From: Betaproteobacteria bacterium
GTDB taxonomy: Bacteria; Pseudomonadota; Gammaproteobacteria; Burkholderiales; Rhodocyclaceae
Assembly (NCBI GenBank): GCA_009777245.1
Contig: WRMF01000002.1
Span: forward strand, 62,001-126,000
Direction: 5' to 3'
Length of the DNA stretch: 64,000 bases
Positions within the stretch are counted from its first letter, which is position 1; every line of letters begins with the position of its first letter. Both the position numbers and the translations under genes were made by a program. The notes under the pieces were generated by a model that saw only the letters and a list, made by a program, of their open reading frames with translations, ran no database searches and was not told the DNA's origin. This document shows, piece after piece, positions 1 to 12,074 of this stretch.

Positions 1-404
1 TACTCGGACGGCCTTACAGCATCGTCGGGCGGGTGACAAGCGGCAACAGGCTTGGACGGCAAATCGGCTTTCCGACGCTGAATATCGCGCTTAAAAAACG
101 GCGGCCTGCCATCGCAGGCGTGTTTGCGGTCGAGGTTGAGGGGATTTATGATGTACGCCTCAAAGGCGTTGCCAATGTCGGCGTTCGTCCCACCGTAGAC
201 AATACCCTGGAGCCTCGACTGGAAGTCCATTTGTTTGACTGGTCGGGCGAATGCTACGGCGCGCGCCTTCGGGTACACTTTTTTTACAAGCTGCGCGATG
301 AACTTCGTTTTCCGTCGCTCGATGCGTTAAAGGCGCAGATCGGGCTGGACGCGCTGGAAGCGCGCGGCTGGTTTTCTCAACAAACATCTGTTGAACCATC
401 ATGA
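1..404 (+). CDS. ribF: Riboflavin kinase / FAD synthetase, C-terminal part (partial)
   Basis: This is the C-terminal riboflavin kinase half of bifunctional RibF, which makes FMN and then FAD. The gene enters from the left edge; the reading frame is open from base 3. The opening residues [11 protein letters not shown] followed by [12 protein letters not shown] match the kinase-domain core that binds flavin and ATP, and [12 protein letters not shown] and LEVHLFDW are also typical. A GTG at 33 could be read as a start, but the frame and homology extend upstream of it, so the gene is truncated by the window. The stop overlaps the ileS start in ATGA (401-404). The ribF-ileS pair is a common proteobacterial arrangement and implies translational coupling. 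Confidence 0.93.
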   Translation, partial: LGRPYSIVGRVTSGNRLGRQIGFPTLNIALKKRRPAIAGVFAVEVEGIYDVRLKGVANVGVRPTVDNTLEPRLEVHLFDWSGECYGARLRVHFFYKLRDELRFPSLDALKAQIGLDALEARGWFSQQTSVEPS

Positions 405-3271
405 CTACCGATTACCGAAAAACCTTGAATCTGCCCGATACGCCTTTTCCGATGCGGGGCGATCTCCCGAAACGCGAGCCGGGCCGGGTTGCCGACTGGC
501 GGCGTCTCTACCGGAAAATCCGCTTGATCAGCGCCGGGCGCCCCCTTTTCATCCTGCATGACGGCCCTCCTTATGCCAACGGTAAAGTGCATCTGGGGCA
601 CGCGCTGAACAAAATTCTGAAGGATATTGTCATTCGAGCCAAGACATTATCCGGGTTCGACGCGCCTTACGTGCCGGGTTGGGATTGTCATGGCCTGCCG
701 ATTGAGCACAAGATCGAAACCACCCACGGCAAACGTCTGCCCCCCGACAAGGCGCGCGAATTGTGCCGCGCCTACGCCGCCGAACAACTGGAGATTCAGA
801 AGGCGGATTTCATCCGTCTTGGTGTGCTCGGCGACTGGGACAACCCTTACCTGACGATGGACTTTGCCAACGAGGCGAATGAAATTCGCGCCCTTGCCGA
901 AATGGTAAAGCAGGGTCACGTATTCAAGGGGATGAAGCCGGTGAACTGGTGTTTTGACTGCGGCTCCGCGCTTGCCGAGGCCGAAGTGGAATACGCCGAC
1001 AAATCATCCCCTGCCATTGACGTGGCGTTTCCACTGGATGACGGCCAAGCCGCCAGATTAGCTGCGGCATTTGGTCTTGCGAGCCTTGCAAAGCCCGCTG
1101 CCGCTGTCATCTGGACGACTACGCCGTGGACGATTCCCGCCAATCAGGCTCTCAATGTTCATCCCGAACTTGATTACGCGCTGGTGGATGTAGGCGAACG
1201 CTTGCTGCTTCTGGCGCATGAACAGGCAGAATCTGCGCTCATGCGCTACAAGCTCGACGGCGCGATTATCGCTATAGCCAAAGGCGCGGCGCTTGACAAA
1301 ATCGCGTTCCGCCATCCGTTTTATGACCGCGAGTCGCCTGTGTTTCTTGCCGATTATGTGGGTAGCGACGCCGGAACCGGCATTGTGCATTCGGCTCCGG
1401 CTCACGGCGCGGACGACTTCAATTCGTGGCTTGCCTACGGAAATAGCCCCCACGCTCCCCTCGGCTCGCAGCCCCCCGAGGGGGCTGCGCCCGCCCTTGG
1501 GTCTGCCCTGCGGGCGGGCGGGCGCGGCAGAGATGAAATTCTGTCAATCGTCCAGGGCGACGGGCGTTTTGTCGCCGATCTGCCGTTTTTCGGCGGCATG
1601 AATATCTGGAAAGCCAACCCGGCCATCGTCGAAAAGCTCACCGAAGTAGGCGCGCTCTTCTCGCATGAAAAAATTGTTCATAGTTATATGCACTGCTGGC
1701 GGCACAAGACGCCGCTTGTTTATCGCGCCACTACCCAATGGTTCGTGGGCATGGATCGCAAGGCGGGGGACGGCTCTACCCTGCGGATGCGGGCACTCAA
1801 AGGCGTGGAAGAAACCAGTTTTTTTCCCGCCTGGGGGCAGGCGCGTCTGCACGCGATGATTGCCGGGCGTCCTGACTGGTGCATTTCGCGCCAACGCTCC
1901 TGGGGCGTGCCGATTCCGTTCTTTCTCCACCGCCAGACGGGCGAACTGCACCCGCGCACAATCGAGCTGATGGAAGAAGTCGCGCGCCGGGTCGAAAAAG
2001 CGGGGATTGAAGCATGGTTCGCGCTGGACGCAGCCGAGCTTTTAGGAGCGGAGTCTGCCGATTTTGAAAAGATTTCCGACACGCTTGATGTCTGGTTCGA
2101 TTCGGGAACCACGCATCGCCATGTGCTGCGCGGCTCGCATCCGAACGCTCATACCGAAGGCCCCGCCGCCGACCTCTACCTTGAAGGCTCAGATCAGCAT
2201 CGCGGCTGGTTTCATTCTTCGCTTCTTACCGGCGCGGCCATTGACGGTCATCCGCCCTATCGCGCTTTACTCACCCACGGCTTCATCGTCGACGGTCAGG
2301 GCCGCAAGATGAGTAAATCGCTGGGCAATGTCATTTCGCCGCAGGAAGTCTCCGAGAAGTACGGCGCGGAAATTCTGCGCCTTTGGGTCGCCTCTACCGA
2401 CTATTCCGGCGAGGTCGCCTTGTCGGATGAAATTCTGAAACGGGTCATTGAGGCGTACCGTCGTATCCGCAACACCGTGCGGTTTTTGCTTGCCAATACC
2501 TCCGACTTTGACGCGGACGCGAACATGCTGCCGGTTGGCGATTGGCTGGAAATTGATCGTTACGCGCTTGTTCTAACCCGCAACTTGCAGAAGAACGTTC
2601 TGACCGATTATGGGCGGTATGAATTTCACCGTGTCGCCCAGGCGTTGCAGACTTTCTGTTCCGAAGAACTGGGGGCGTTTTACCTCAACATCTTGAAAGA
2701 TCGTCTTTACACCACGGCGGAAAAATCACTTGCCCGACGTTCGGCGCAATGCGCGCTTTGGCACATCACCCAGACCATTACCCGATTGATGGCTCCGATT
2801 CTGGCTTTTACCGCCGAAGAAATCTGGCAGACCTTGAGCAAAGACCCGGAAGATTCGGTAATGTTCCAGACTTGGCATGACTTGCCAGAAGCGCCGGATG
2901 AAGCGGAGCTGATTGAGCGGTGGACGCATATTACCGCCGCGCGGGCGGAGGTTTTGAAGGCGTTGGAGGAATTGCGGATTGAAGGCAGGATTGGCGCGGA
3001 CTTGCAGGCAGCCGTTACCGTCACCGCCCATGGCGAGCTTTTTGACGCGCTTGCCGCGCTCTCCGACGACTTAAAGTTTGTGTTCATTACTTCCGCCGCC
3101 GCCCTCCAGCATGGCGAATTTGGCGTCAGGGTCGTTCCCGCGCCGGGCGAAAAATGCGAGCGTTGCTGGCATGTGCGCGAGGATGTCGGGCAAAACGCCG
3201 AACATCCGACGCTTTGCGGACGTTGTGTAAGCAATTTGTTTGGGGAAGGGGAAAAGCGACAGCGGGCTTGA
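401..3271 (+). CDS. ileS: Isoleucyl-tRNA synthetase
   Basis: Class Ia synthetase that charges tRNA-Ile and edits valine in the cytosol. The protein has 956 residues. The HIGH-type motif HLGH is at residues 64-67, the KMSKS loop at 636-640 ([10 protein letters not shown]), and the C-terminal zinc site is CERCW with a later CGRC. The start overlaps the ribF stop by 4 bases. Odd point: about 27 residues at 349-375 ([13 protein letters not shown] and following, rich in Gly, Ala and Pro) interrupt the conserved stretch between [14 protein letters not shown] and [13 protein letters not shown]. The DNA there is strongly palindromic, so it looks like an in-frame repeat insertion. lspA, the usual downstream gene, is absent. 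Confidence 0.97.
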   Translation: MTTDYRKTLNLPDTPFPMRGDLPKREPGRVADWRRLYRKIRLISAGRPLFILHDGPPYANGKVHLGHALNKILKDIVIRAKTLSGFDAPYVPGWDCHGLPIEHKIETTHGKRLPPDKARELCRAYAAEQLEIQKADFIRLGVLGDWDNPYLTMDFANEANEIRALAEMVKQGHVFKGMKPVNWCFDCGSALAEAEVEYADKSSPAIDVAFPLDDGQAARLAAAFGLASLAKPAAAVIWTTTPWTIPANQALNVHPELDYALVDVGERLLLLAHEQAESALMRYKLDGAIIAIAKGAALDKIAFRHPFYDRESPVFLADYVGSDAGTGIVHSAPAHGADDFNSWLAYGNSPHAPLGSQPPEGAAPALGSALRAGGRGRDEILSIVQGDGRFVADLPFFGGMNIWKANPAIVEKLTEVGALFSHEKIVHSYMHCWRHKTPLVYRATTQWFVGMDRKAGDGSTLRMRALKGVEETSFFPAWGQARLHAMIAGRPDWCISRQRSWGVPIPFFLHRQTGELHPRTIELMEEVARRVEKAGIEAWFALDAAELLGAESADFEKISDTLDVWFDSGTTHRHVLRGSHPNAHTEGPAADLYLEGSDQHRGWFHSSLLTGAAIDGHPPYRALLTHGFIVDGQGRKMSKSLGNVISPQEVSEKYGAEILRLWVASTDYSGEVALSDEILKRVIEAYRRIRNTVRFLLANTSDFDADANMLPVGDWLEIDRYALVLTRNLQKNVLTDYGRYEFHRVAQALQTFCSEELGAFYLNILKDRLYTTAEKSLARRSAQCALWHITQTITRLMAPILAFTAEEIWQTLSKDPEDSVMFQTWHDLPEAPDEAELIERWTHITAARAEVLKALEELRIEGRIGADLQAAVTVTAHGELFDALAALSDDLKFVFITSAAALQHGEFGVRVVPAPGEKCERCWHVREDVGQNAEHPTLCGRCVSNLFGEGEKRQRA
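1445..1525. repeat. GC-rich palindromic insertion inside ileS
   Basis: About 80 bases within ileS contain nested palindromes (CAGCCCCC..GGGGGCTG at 1469-1488, and GCCCGCCC with GGGCGGGC further on). They encode a low-complexity Gly/Ala/Pro segment with no counterpart in the conserved IleRS fold. The reading frame is kept. Confidence 0.6.
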
Positions 3272-3289
3272 TCTTGCAGACGGCGGATT

Positions 3290-3445
3290 TAAGCGGTTTC
3301 GGTTAAAGTAATTGCATTTTATAGCGCTTTTCGCAAATAACAAGACGGTCGGGTAGCGCGCTTTACTCCCCTTTCCCTGCCTTTGGCTACGCCGCGAGTG
3401 ACCCCTCTCCCGCTTGCGGGAGAGGGGTCAAGGGAGAGGGCGCGT
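3290..3445. repeat. Composite intergenic repeat
   Basis: Just after ileS an AAGCGGTTTCGGTT end (second family) runs into a TATAGCGCTTTTCG end (3320, first family). A CTCTCCCGCTTGCGGGAGAG palindrome follows at 3404-3425. No right-hand terminus is visible before the transposase remnant at 3467. The 195 bases between ileS and that gene hold nothing else. Confidence 0.65.
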
Positions 3446-3466
3446 ATCATGAAACGCCGCGTTCGC

Positions 3467-3802
3467 TTAAGTCTGCGTCGACTTTCGCCTGTGGCGTTTT
3501 TTACGAACAATCCCCATCCGCTTCAAAGCGCAGGAAATGCTGTTGATGCTAACGCCACGCGAGACCGCCAACTCCCGTAACAAGGCGTTTGGGTTGGCCT
3601 CAACCTCCGCTCGCAGGGCTTCCTGATCATATTTGCGGCTCTGTTTCGGGCCTGGCTTGCCGGGTTTATAATCCGGCGGCTGCTTCAACCAGACATGCAC
3701 CCGCGAACGGGTAACCCCGAATCTACGGGCTGCTTCCGCCTTGCCGCCCCCTTTTGCCACAAAATCCAAAACAAGGCGGCGCAGGTCTTTACTGTAAGCC
3801 AT
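3467..3802 (-). pseudogene. IS630-type transposase, N-terminal half only
   Basis: The 111-residue product begins MAYSKDLRRLVLDFVAKGG and carries the helix-turn-helix KAEAARRFGVTRSRVHVWL, followed by a second DNA-binding segment. This matches the first reading frame (OrfA) of IS630-family elements. The catalytic DDE half, normally in a second overlapping frame, is not found downstream; that side runs into repeat sequence. The start chosen is the ATG at 3802 because GGAGGG lies 7 bases before it; an ATG three codons upstream sits too close to that site. On its own the protein should not transpose, but it could bind element ends. Confidence 0.75.
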
Positions 3803-3817
3803 TTTCATTCCCTCCAA

Positions 3818-4204
3818 AATCAGACATATTTTCGGCTATGCATAATTTATATGCACTTACCATAAAAAGCGGCTGACTGCTTATTCCCGCTGTTTTACCA
3901 AGCATCAATTCTGATCCCTGCCCTGTCTTCTGATAACTGCCATCAAAGCTCATACATTAACCCTTACGCCTCTGCCCCAGTCTTGTTGTCTGTCAGGCCG
4001 CCTTCCATAATCTTTCTATGTCATGGCTGTCAATCCTGTAGCCGTTCGTGCTTGCCTTGAATTGTTATACTCTGAAAAGATAACAGCGCAAATAATAACA
4101 CACTCCGGAACAATAAGTATTCCGAAATGCAGCAAAATCTGTAACAATGTTCGTGCGTCAAAAAACCATACGAGGGAAAACACCCAACCAACAGGAGACA
4201 ACCA
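3818..4204. other. Intergenic region with no recognisable gene
   Basis: About 390 bases, relatively AT-rich, lie between the transposase fragment and the alcohol dehydrogenase. I see no supported open frame, no copy of the local repeat families and no convincing promoter pair, although a promoter for the dehydrogenase is expected here. Confidence 0.4.
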
Positions 4205-5245
4205 ATGAAAGCGCTTGTATACAACGGCCCCGGCCAAAAAACATGGACGGACAAAGCCAATCCGGCCATCGAAAAACCAACGGACGCCATCGTCCGTATC
4301 ACCTACACCACAATCTGCGGAACCGACCTGCACATCCTGAAAGGCGATGTGCCAGCCGTTACTCCGGGGCGCACCCTGGGTCATGAAGGAGTCGGCATAA
4401 TCGAAGAAGTCGGCAGCGCAGTACGCAACTTCAAGAAAGGCGATCACGTATTGATCTCCTGCATCACCTCATGCGGAAGCTGCCCGAACTGCAAACGCCA
4501 GATGTACGCGCACTGCGCGGACGGCGGCTGGATTCTCGGCCACAAGATTGACGGCACCCAGGCTGATTTTGTGCGAATCCCGCATGCCGACAACAGCCTG
4601 TATCCGATTCCTGCCGGAGCGGACGAAGAAGCCCTCGTGATGTTGAGCGACATTCTCCCCACCGGCTTTGAAATGGGCGTGCTCTACGGCGAAGTCGGCC
4701 CTGGCGATACCGTAGCCATTGTCGGATCAGGGCCTGTCGGTCTGGCAAGCCTCTTGACCGCCCAGTTCTTCAGCCCCTCGCGCATCATCATGGTCGATCT
4801 TGACCCCAACCGGCTCGAAGTCGCCAAAAAATTCGGCGCGACCGATGTAGTCTGCGCCAGCGGCGATGAGGCCGTAAAACAAGTCATGGCTCTAACCCCG
4901 GACGGCATAGGCGTAGATGTCGCCATCGAAGCAGTCGGCATCCCTGCTACCTTCGATCTCTGCCAGAAAATTCTCGCGCCCGGAGCGCGGCTCGCAAACA
5001 TGGGCGTACACGGCGTAGGCGTAAACCTGGAGCTGGATAAGCTGTGGATACGCAACATTACCATCAGAACCGGCCTCGTAAACACCAACACCACCCCGAT
5101 GTTGCTGAAGACCGTGCAGTCCGGCAGGGTCGAACCCGACTGCCTGATTACCCACCGCTTTCAGTTGAACCAAATCGAAGAAGCGTACCGGGTCTTTGCC
5201 AACGCCGCACAGGAAAAAACTCTCAAGGTGATATTGAGCGCATAA
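4205..5245 (+). CDS. Zinc-dependent alcohol dehydrogenase (MDR family)
   Basis: Medium-chain dehydrogenase of 346 residues that probably oxidises or reduces a primary or secondary alcohol/aldehyde with NAD(P). Catalytic zinc ligands are C38 (ICGTD) and H60-E61 (GHEGVG). Structural zinc cysteines are C90, C93, C96 and C104. The Rossmann motif GSGPVGL is at 174-180, and an acidic residue (VDLD) at the end of the next strand favours NAD(H). AGGAGA lies 7 bases before the ATG. The gene stands alone and ends in a strong terminator at 5323, so it is a single transcription unit. The substrate cannot be told from the sequence. Confidence 0.88.
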   Translation: MKALVYNGPGQKTWTDKANPAIEKPTDAIVRITYTTICGTDLHILKGDVPAVTPGRTLGHEGVGIIEEVGSAVRNFKKGDHVLISCITSCGSCPNCKRQMYAHCADGGWILGHKIDGTQADFVRIPHADNSLYPIPAGADEEALVMLSDILPTGFEMGVLYGEVGPGDTVAIVGSGPVGLASLLTAQFFSPSRIIMVDLDPNRLEVAKKFGATDVVCASGDEAVKQVMALTPDGIGVDVAIEAVGIPATFDLCQKILAPGARLANMGVHGVGVNLELDKLWIRNITIRTGLVNTNTTPMLLKTVQSGRVEPDCLITHRFQLNQIEEAYRVFANAAQEKTLKVILSA

Positions 5246-5322
5246 GCAGGCCGGGCGCAGCGAGTTGGAACAAGCGAAACGCGAACCCCAGCGCCCAATA
5301 GCCTTGCATTTCCCGCCCTGTT

Positions 5323-5353
5323 AAACCGGCTCCCTTCGGGAGCCGGTTTTTTT
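5323..5353 (+). terminator. Rho-independent terminator after the alcohol dehydrogenase
   Basis: A 12-base stem (AAACCGGCTCCC pairing with GGGAGCCGGTTT) with a very short TTC loop is followed by a run of T. It is a textbook intrinsic terminator. Confidence 0.92.
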
Positions 5354-5370
5354 ATGGACATTCACGTAAT

Positions 5371-5564
5371 TATAGCGCTTTCCGTAATTAAGGTGACTAA
5401 TGTAAATAATTGTACTTTTTCGCAAAGCAAACAGAAGCGGGAAATCCTTGCTCCCACGCCAAATTATTCGTCATTCCCGCCTTCGCGGGAATGACAAGTA
5501 GGTCATAGTCTGTGCGAAAGAATAACCGCGCCTGATAGTAGCGTTATTTACAGAAAGCGCTATA
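5371..5564. repeat. MITE-like element, TATAG family, 194 bp
   Basis: A complete copy bounded by TATAGCGCTTTCCGTAA on the left and the inverted TTACAGAAAGCGCTATA on the right. A GTCATTCCCGC...GCGGGAATGAC palindrome sits in the middle (5470-5495). It has no coding capacity. It occupies most of the gap between the dehydrogenase terminator and valS. Confidence 0.75.
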
Positions 5565-5648
5565 GCCAACCAACGGCGCTTCATCATCCGTTCAAGGAGA
5601 AACAGCATCGGTTACAATTTAGGGTTTTATTCCATCCTTTTGACAATC

Positions 5649-8459
<2,811 letters not shown>

Positions 8460-8463
8460 GGTT

Positions 8464-8590
8464 TTACGGCTCCAGAACTCGATAAAAGCGTATTCCGCGA
8501 TAGCATGAGCGTTCGGCAAGCCAGGCATCCACGCGCTCAGCGCCTGGAAGCGGCGTATCCTTCAGAAGATATGCCTCGACCTCGACCTTG
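8464..8590 (-). pseudogene. Duplicated 3' end of the cation-efflux gene
   Basis: Bases 8466-8590 match 10770-10894, the last codons of the cation-efflux gene, at 121 of 125 positions in the same orientation. The copy encodes the C-terminal 41 residues (KVEVEAYLLKDTP onward, ending RVLEP), with P to S in ERPC. Beyond 8591 the match ends abruptly. It is a dead fragment in direct repeat with the intact gene. Confidence 0.9.
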
Positions 8591-8635
8591 GAGGCGGGAG
8601 CTTGTCGGTAATGTGTAATTTTTTTATTACGTGAA

Positions 8636-8665
8636 TTACTGTAACGCATCAAATCTCGATACAAT
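8636..8665 (+). promoter_or_regulatory. Possible sigma70 promoter for the exported PLP enzyme
   Basis: TACAAT (8660-8665) is a good -10 hexamer. TTACTG (8636-8641) is a weak -35 with an 18-base spacer. The stretch TTATTACGTGAATTACTGTA around it also resembles the end of the repeat at 40338-40532. Confidence 0.35.
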
Positions 8666-8702
8666 TATCATTAGCACAACTCATAGCACAGGAGAAATTG
8701 CC

Positions 8703-10070
8703 ATGAAACTATCACGATACCTCTGCGCCTGGCTGGCGGCGCTTGTCTTTTCTGCCGCAGCATACGCGCTTGATTCCACCGAAATCCGAAATCTGGTAGA
8801 CGGGCTGGATGCGCCGGTAACGCTCAGGGATGGCAGCATGGTTCCGGCTGTCAACTTCGACAATGCCGCAACCACCCCCGCCTTCAAGGCGGTTCTTTCG
8901 GAAATCCTCGAACAAAGCAAATATTACGCTTCCATCGGGCGTGGGACCGGGCAGAAGTCCAAGCACACCACCGAGCTGTACGAAAAATATCGTGGCGATG
9001 TGCTTGCATTCTTCAATGCCAATCCGGATAAATATGCGGTAATCTACGTCGCCAATACCACGGACGGCATGAATCGCTTGTCCATGATGCTCCTTGAGAA
9101 GCCTGATGATCTGGTGCTCACTACCCGAATGGAACACCATGCCAATGACCTGCCCTGGCGCTTTCGCGGCAAGACCATTTACGCCGATGTGGATGCCATG
9201 GGACGATTGAATGTGGAAGACCTGGAGCGTCTCCTGATAGCGAATCGCGGCAAGGTCAAGTACGTAACTGTCAGCGCGGCTTCCAACGCGACCGGTTACA
9301 TCAACGATGTCCACAGGATTGCCAAAATCGCCCACCGGCATGGCGCCAAGATCGTGGTCGACGGGGCGCAAATTGCCTCCCATCGTAAATTCAGCATAAC
9401 CGGGGCTGACCCGTCCGAAGATATTGATTATTTCGTCTTTTCGGCTCACAAGATGTATGCCCCATTCGGCGGTGGCGCTATTATCGGCCTGAAGTCGGAA
9501 TTTGATCGTATCCGACCGGTCGTGCTTGGAGGCGGCAATGTTCAGGTGGTCAGCGATGCCACCGTCGCTTTCGACAATGAGATGCCAACCAGGCACGATG
9601 CCGGCAGCCCGAATTATTTTGGGGTCATAGCCATGCAAAAGGCGATGGAACTCTTATCCAGAAACATCGGCTTCGATTATATCGAGCAACACGAGCGGAT
9701 TTTGATGCGGAAGGGTTTGGACGAACTGAAGGGGATGGACGACATCATCCTTTACGGGGACTCGGAGAAAATTGACGACAGGGTAGGCATCCTTCTCTTC
9801 AATATCAAGGGAATGGAAGCTGCCGAAGTCGCGGAGGAGCTGGCGGAAATGCGCGGCATTGCCGTTCGCACCGGCGCTTTTTGTAGCCACCCCTATGCTG
9901 CCCGGCTCATGGGCATTTCCGACAAGGAATTGAGCGCAACGGGCAGCGGCGCTGTTTTCCCGCGCATGATTCGAGCGAGCTTCGGGGTATATAACACCGA
10001 AGAAGAACTGGACATTCTCATAGCCACCTTGAAGGAAATCATCGCCAGGAATAAGACTGCCGGTAATTGA
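8703..10070 (+). CDS. Exported cysteine-desulfurase-like aminotransferase (class V)
   Basis: A 455-residue fold-type I PLP enzyme resembling SufS/CsdA and selenocysteine lyases. The PLP-binding lysine is K250 in FSAHKMYAPFG. The persulfide-forming cysteine is conserved as C394 in RTGAFCSHPY, and VDGAQIASH holds the PLP-contacting Asp. What is odd is the N-terminus: MKLSR, then a hydrophobic stretch, then AYA followed by LDST, a clear Sec signal peptide with no twin arginine. AGGAG lies 8 bases before this ATG, which supports the start. SufS proteins are normally cytosolic and sit with suf or isc genes, none of which are here. A periplasmic sulfur- or selenium-releasing lyase is possible; the substrate is unknown. 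Confidence 0.82.
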   Translation: MKLSRYLCAWLAALVFSAAAYALDSTEIRNLVDGLDAPVTLRDGSMVPAVNFDNAATTPAFKAVLSEILEQSKYYASIGRGTGQKSKHTTELYEKYRGDVLAFFNANPDKYAVIYVANTTDGMNRLSMMLLEKPDDLVLTTRMEHHANDLPWRFRGKTIYADVDAMGRLNVEDLERLLIANRGKVKYVTVSAASNATGYINDVHRIAKIAHRHGAKIVVDGAQIASHRKFSITGADPSEDIDYFVFSAHKMYAPFGGGAIIGLKSEFDRIRPVVLGGGNVQVVSDATVAFDNEMPTRHDAGSPNYFGVIAMQKAMELLSRNIGFDYIEQHERILMRKGLDELKGMDDIILYGDSEKIDDRVGILLFNIKGMEAAEVAEELAEMRGIAVRTGAFCSHPYAARLMGISDKELSATGSGAVFPRMIRASFGVYNTEEELDILIATLKEIIARNKTAGN

Positions 10071-10162
10071 GGGTTTTCTGCAAGCGGCTTGCATGCATTG
10101 GGGTGAGCGCACCCCAACGTTTTGGAAGTGTCAATTCTGCATTGCTCGCAATACTAATTGCA

Positions 10163-10320
10163 GGAGAGGGAAAATACCGCAGCGCATCCCCTCTCCCGCT
10201 TGCGGGAGAGGGTGACCGAAGGCCGGGATAAAAGTTCAGGTTGACATTTACGTTCCTGAATCTGCACCTCCTGCCCTCTCCCCCAACCCCTCTCCCGCAA
10301 GCGGGAGAGGGGAGCAAAGC
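10163..10320. repeat. CTCTCCC-palindrome repeat cluster
   Basis: Two CTCTCCCGC/GCGGGAGAG palindromes (10190-10212 and 10289-10312) separated by a short spacer. It is non-coding and belongs to the second repeat family. Confidence 0.6.
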
Positions 10321-10342
10321 GTGCTCTCCCTGACAGTCGCGT

Positions 10343-10705
10343 TATAGTGCTTTCCGTGAATAATTATACTTTCCCCAGAGCGATCAGGAGAGTGAGAGTC
10401 TTGCTCCCACTTCCAATTAATCGTCATTCCCGCATGCCTGTCCCCGCGAAGGCGGGGAGCGGGAATCCAGCGCTGCATCAAAATTTGTGACTGATGTTCA
10501 GTATGACGAGAAGTGGGAATGCTGCTCCTCTTGCGGTATGGGAATGTCGTTCCTGTTATGGAAGCCTATCGCAACTTTCAGCTCCGTACTGGATTCCCGC
10601 TCCCCGCCTTCGCGGGGACAGGCATGCGGGAATGACTGGTGGATTATAGTCTGTGCGAAAGAATAACTGCACCTGATAGTCGTTTTATTTGCGAAAAGCA
10701 TTATA
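10343..10705. repeat. MITE-like element, TATAG family, long composite copy
   Basis: The left end is TATAGTGCTTTCCG and the right end is GCGAAAAGCATTATA. Inside are two large CATTCCCGC...GCGGGAATG palindromes in opposite orientation. A further right-hand terminus (TTTACAGAAAGCAC) follows at 10706-10720, and a reversed subterminal piece precedes it at 10325-10342. Several insertions have therefore piled up here. The 700 bases between the PLP enzyme and the efflux gene hold only repeats. Confidence 0.65.
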
Positions 10706-10767
10706 TTTACAGAAAGCACAATGCAAAGTTGATACTGCCCAATGTTTTCGGTCTACAAGCCCTCACA

Positions 10768-11904
10768 TCACGGCTCCAGAACTCGATAAAAGCGTATTCC
10801 GCGATAGCAGGGGCGCTCGGCAAGCCAGGCATCCACGCGCTCAGCGCCTGGAAGCGGCGTATCCTTCAGAAGATACGCCTCGACCTCGACCTTGCCTTCA
10901 AGATAATGCAATTGCAGGCGTTTCAACGCCTGCTGTTTCCCGATCAATAGGGCAAGATCGGCAAACACGGAGGCGCGGTTTGGAAGCCGTCCGGCGTGTT
11001 CGGGCTGCTCCATGTCGTCCTCGGCGTCAATGTGGATGAGCGCCTCGTCAATGTCGGGATGCTTCTCACGCACAGCCAGCATTACGCTCTCCGATATGTA
11101 ATGGCCTTCCGAGACCGTGATTCTGGGATCAACCTGGACATGCGCGTCGCACAGCACGCGATTGGCCATGCGGCGGGTGCGCAAGTCGTGCAGATCGGAA
11201 ACGCCGGGGGTATCGCGGATGGTCTGGCGCAGACGCGCCAGTTCTTCGGCGGGAAGCCCGGTGTCAATCAACTCGCGCACCGCCTTCCAGGTCTGGATGA
11301 CGCCAATCCGCATGATGATAAAACCGACCACGGCGGCGGCTAACGGCTCCAGAAAAGGAAACCCCGCCAGACTGCCGCCGATTCCGATCGCGACTACCAC
11401 CGTCGAGGCGGCATCGGCGCGGGCATGCCAGGCATTTGCTTCCAGTATGGGAGCGTTCAGTCGTCGTGAGCCGGCAAGCGTGTAACGGAACAGAAATTCC
11501 TTACCTGTCAGCGCGACCAACGCCATTACGAGCGCCGCCGGATGCAGGGGCGGCTGGCTTTCCATCGCTTGCAGGCGCATACCGGAAGCCCACAAAAAAC
11601 CAAGGCCAACGACCACCAGCGAAGCTCCGAGAACCAGAGTCGCAACCGTTTCAATGCGTCCGTGGCCGTAAGGATGATCAATATCGGCAGGATTCGCGCC
11701 CTGTTTTCCGGCGACCAGCACTATGAAATCAGCTATCAGGTCGGAGAGCGTGTGCATGGCGTCAGCCACCAGACTGAACGCATTGGCGAACAGGCCGACG
11801 ACGATCTGCCCGATCGTCAGGACGGAATTGATGGCGACGCCTACCAGAGTGACGTTCCGAATCGAACGCGCTCGATCAGCATTGGCATTTTTGGGTGTAG
11901 ACAT
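10768..11904 (-). CDS. Cation diffusion facilitator (divalent metal efflux)
   Basis: A 378-residue inner-membrane antiporter of the CDF family that expels a divalent metal (Zn, Fe, Co or Mn) in exchange for protons. The N-terminal half has about six hydrophobic segments. The metal-site motifs are ADAMHTLSD (TM2, D48-D55), DHPYGHGR and WHARAD (TM5). A cytosolic dimerisation domain (HVQVDPRITVSEGHYI) follows. Beyond it is an extra tail of about 80 residues (ASVFADLALLIGKQQ onward) not present in the shortest family members. The ATG at 11904 (MSTPKN) is preferred over a TTG 16 codons upstream. Part of the tail is duplicated at 8466-8590. Confidence 0.88.
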   Translation of the reverse strand: MSTPKNANADRARSIRNVTLVGVAINSVLTIGQIVVGLFANAFSLVADAMHTLSDLIADFIVLVAGKQGANPADIDHPYGHGRIETVATLVLGASLVVVGLGFLWASGMRLQAMESQPPLHPAALVMALVALTGKEFLFRYTLAGSRRLNAPILEANAWHARADAASTVVVAIGIGGSLAGFPFLEPLAAAVVGFIIMRIGVIQTWKAVRELIDTGLPAEELARLRQTIRDTPGVSDLHDLRTRRMANRVLCDAHVQVDPRITVSEGHYISESVMLAVREKHPDIDEALIHIDAEDDMEQPEHAGRLPNRASVFADLALLIGKQQALKRLQLHYLEGKVEVEAYLLKDTPLPGAERVDAWLAERPCYRGIRFYRVLEP

Positions 11905-12074
11905 GGATAAGTGTTGGAAATGTTTGGTGAAACAGCCTAAGCATCCGGTCAAGATTACCCCAATTCCGGTTTTGCCTCAATTTGCAAGCGAAATTCTCGC
12001 GTGATATTGGCGGGAGCGTCGTGTAGAATGCAATGTCTTCAATCAGGCGGAAATCATTATTTCCAAAAAGGTCA

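Noticed and set aside
4043-4071. Promoter with TATACT before the alcohol dehydrogenase
   Set aside because: The -10 is good, but nothing resembling a -35 lies at 16-18 bases spacing.
4016-4447. 143-codon minus-strand frame upstream of and into the alcohol dehydrogenase
   Set aside because: It overlaps the start of a well-supported gene and has no coherent motif; the hydrophobic look comes from reverse reading.
8712-9638. 308-codon open frame antisense to the exported PLP enzyme
   Set aside because: It mirrors a strong gene with clear catalytic motifs, has no recognisable motif of its own, and is the kind of shadow frame expected in GC-rich coding DNA.
10163-10705. Possible CRISPR array, because short palindromic repeats recur
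   Set aside because: The units are dispersed, not evenly spaced, differ in orientation, and no cas genes are present.
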